Part shown: positions 4,319 through 5,415 of the stretch, piece after piece | Layout of the letters: each line of letters opens with the position of its first letter | Position numbering within the stretch: position 1 is the stretch's first letter | Assembly: GCA_902478995.1 (NCBI GenBank) | Contig: CABSNF010000101.1 | Span: forward strand, 1 to 5,415 | Direction: 5' to 3' | DNA from: an uncultured Collinsella sp. | GTDB taxonomy: Bacteria; Actinomycetota; Coriobacteriia; Coriobacteriales; Coriobacteriaceae | Length of the DNA: 5,415 nucleotides | Notes under the pieces: model-generated | Databases searched by the model: none | What the model was told of the DNA's origin: nothing | Seen by the model: the letters and a program-made list of their open reading frames with translations, nothing else | Program-made: the position numbers and the translations under genes

Positions 4319-5415
4319 ATGGCAAAAGTCCGTGTGTCCACCCTGGCCAAAGAGTTCGGCATGACCTCCAAGGAACTGATGGGTCATCTCGCCGAAATGA
4401 AGATTCCCGCTAAGTCCGCTTCCTCCGCCCTGGAGGATGCCTACGTCGCCATGGTCCGCAAGCAGCTCGCCTCGGTGATCGAGGCCCGCGCCAAGGAAGT
4501 CGAGGCCGCCAAGCAGGCCGAGGAGGAGGCAGCCGCCGCCGAGGAGGCAGCGCGCGCTGCCGAGGCCGAGCGCGAGCGCATCGCCGCCGAGAAGGCACGC
4601 GAGGAGGAGCGCCGCCAGTTCGCCGCCGCCCAGGCTGCCGAGGAGGCCGCCCGCGCCGAGGCCGAGGCCAAGAAGAAGGCCGAGCAGGAGCGCCTTGCCC
4701 GCGAGAAGGAGGAGGCTGCCCGCGAGGCCCAGCGCCGCGCCGTTCCCGCTTCCGACTCCGGTTCGCGCTTCCGTTCGCTGCTCGACCAGATCGCCGCACA
4801 GGAGACCGTGCTCAAGGAGAAAAAGGACGCCGAGGAGAAGGCCAAGGCCGAGCGCGCCTCCGAGCGCGGCAACCGTCGTGGCGGCAACAACGACCGTCGC
4901 GGTGGCCGTCGTAACGATCGCAACGCCTCCGATAACAACTCCGAGCGCAACGCCTCCGAGAGCCGTCCGCACAGCCATCGCACCAACGCCAGCAACAACG
5001 TCGCTGCCGGTATGGACTTCCCCAACCCCGATAAGCAGGGCAAGGGTAAGAAGCGCAAGGGCGGTCACGGCAACGATGAGGACCACTACAGCCGCATGGC
5101 TCGTGAGGCCGAGGAGTACAGCCGCGAGAAGGTGCTCGAGGAGGCCCGCGCCGCCGTCGAGGAGGCCTCTCGCGAGTCTACCGGTCGCCGCAAGAAGCGC
5201 AAGGAGAAGCGCGAGCGCGAGGCTGCTAAGGCTCAGGAGGAGCGCAAGATTGAGGAGGCGCTGGCCCAGGGCGTGAACCCCGAGGAGCTCGACGCCATCA
5301 AGGTCTCCCAGGGCGTTACCGTCCAGGAGCTCGCCGAGGCGCTCGACGTTCCGGCCAACGACATCATCAAGCGCCTGTTCCTGCTGGGCACGCCGCTCAC
5401 GATGACGCGTCTCTT
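4319..5415 (+). CDS. infB: Translation initiation factor IF-2, N-terminal part (3' truncated by the window)
   Basis: IF2 is the GTPase that brings fMet-tRNA to the 30S subunit and promotes subunit joining. 365 codons are open to the window end. Only the N-terminal extension is seen, with no G domain. Residues 1-50 are a first IF2_N domain (AKVRVSTLAKEFGMTSKELMGHL). About 50-141 is an Ala/Glu/Lys/Arg-rich segment, probably a long charged helix. About 183-230 is an Arg/Gly/Asn/Ser-rich, low-complexity segment (RGNRRGGNN, DRRGGRRND), and 239-256 is Lys/Gly-rich and basic. About 257-322 is another charged helix. From about 326 a second IF2_N domain begins (QGVTVQELAEALDVPANDI, then KRLFLLG). The final residues read TMTRL, where IF2 proteins usually have a T-Q-S-type sequence. 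One missing base near 5408 would explain this, so the last few residues are unreliable. Long variable N-termini of this kind are normal in actinobacterial IF2. Third gene of the operon. Confidence 0.96.
   Translation, partial: MAKVRVSTLAKEFGMTSKELMGHLAEMKIPAKSASSALEDAYVAMVRKQLASVIEARAKEVEAAKQAEEEAAAAEEAARAAEAERERIAAEKAREEERRQFAAAQAAEEAARAEAEAKKKAEQERLAREKEEAAREAQRRAVPASDSGSRFRSLLDQIAAQETVLKEKKDAEEKAKAERASERGNRRGGNNDRRGGRRNDRNASDNNSERNASESRPHSHRTNASNNVAAGMDFPNPDKQGKGKKRKGGHGNDEDHYSRMAREAEEYSREKVLEEARAAVEEASRESTGRRKKRKEKREREAAKAQEERKIEEALAQGVNPEELDAIKVSQGVTVQELAEALDVPANDIIKRLFLLGTPLTMTRL

Noticed and set aside
4280..5086. Hydrophobic-looking 268-residue protein on the - strand opposite infB
   Set aside because: The Leu/Gly/Ala richness is simply the complement of the Glu/Ala/Arg-rich IF2 extension, so it is not a membrane protein.

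Overview
The window is a short, GC-rich, densely coded piece of bacterial chromosome carrying housekeeping translation and transcription genes. High GC at third codon positions, the protein sequences and the rimP-nusA-infB order suggest an actinobacterium. My best guess is a gut Coriobacteriia member of the Collinsella type, but that is an impression from protein style and was not tested. The first 43 bases hold a complete Illumina Nextera read-2 adapter, so this looks like a metagenomic or draft contig and the genome begins at about base 44.

Layout: (1) 10-43, sequencing adapter. (2) 44-1438 (+), C-terminal half of leucyl-tRNA synthetase (leuS), ending at a strong terminator that probably works in both directions. 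(3) 1542-2114 (-), a 190-residue lipoprotein of unknown function, convergent with leuS. (4) 2115-2483, a divergent intergenic region. Its rimP-proximal half holds a good extended -10 promoter, a perfect 9-bp inverted repeat around the -35 element, and an intrinsic terminator between the promoter and the start codon, which looks like an attenuator. (5) 2484-2978 rimP, 2980-4227 nusA and 4319-5415+ infB (5' part), all (+) and in the classic order.

How the genes fit together: RimP matures the 30S subunit, NusA controls pausing and termination of RNA polymerase, and IF2 places initiator tRNA on the 30S subunit. A leader terminator ahead of this operon is a natural target for feedback, because NusA itself stimulates hairpin termination. 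LeuRS is functionally related (translation) but is a separate transcription unit.

Most worth a second look: the predicted leader attenuator with its overlapping promoter/inverted-repeat architecture; a Cys-Cys-Cys-His (zinc-finger-like) tail on NusA; the absence of ylxR between nusA and infB; and sequence damage at the contig ends (the adapter at the left, a probable one-base deletion or adapter trace at the right). I see no mobile element, CRISPR array, tRNA, rRNA or defence system, and no convincing wholly new system.
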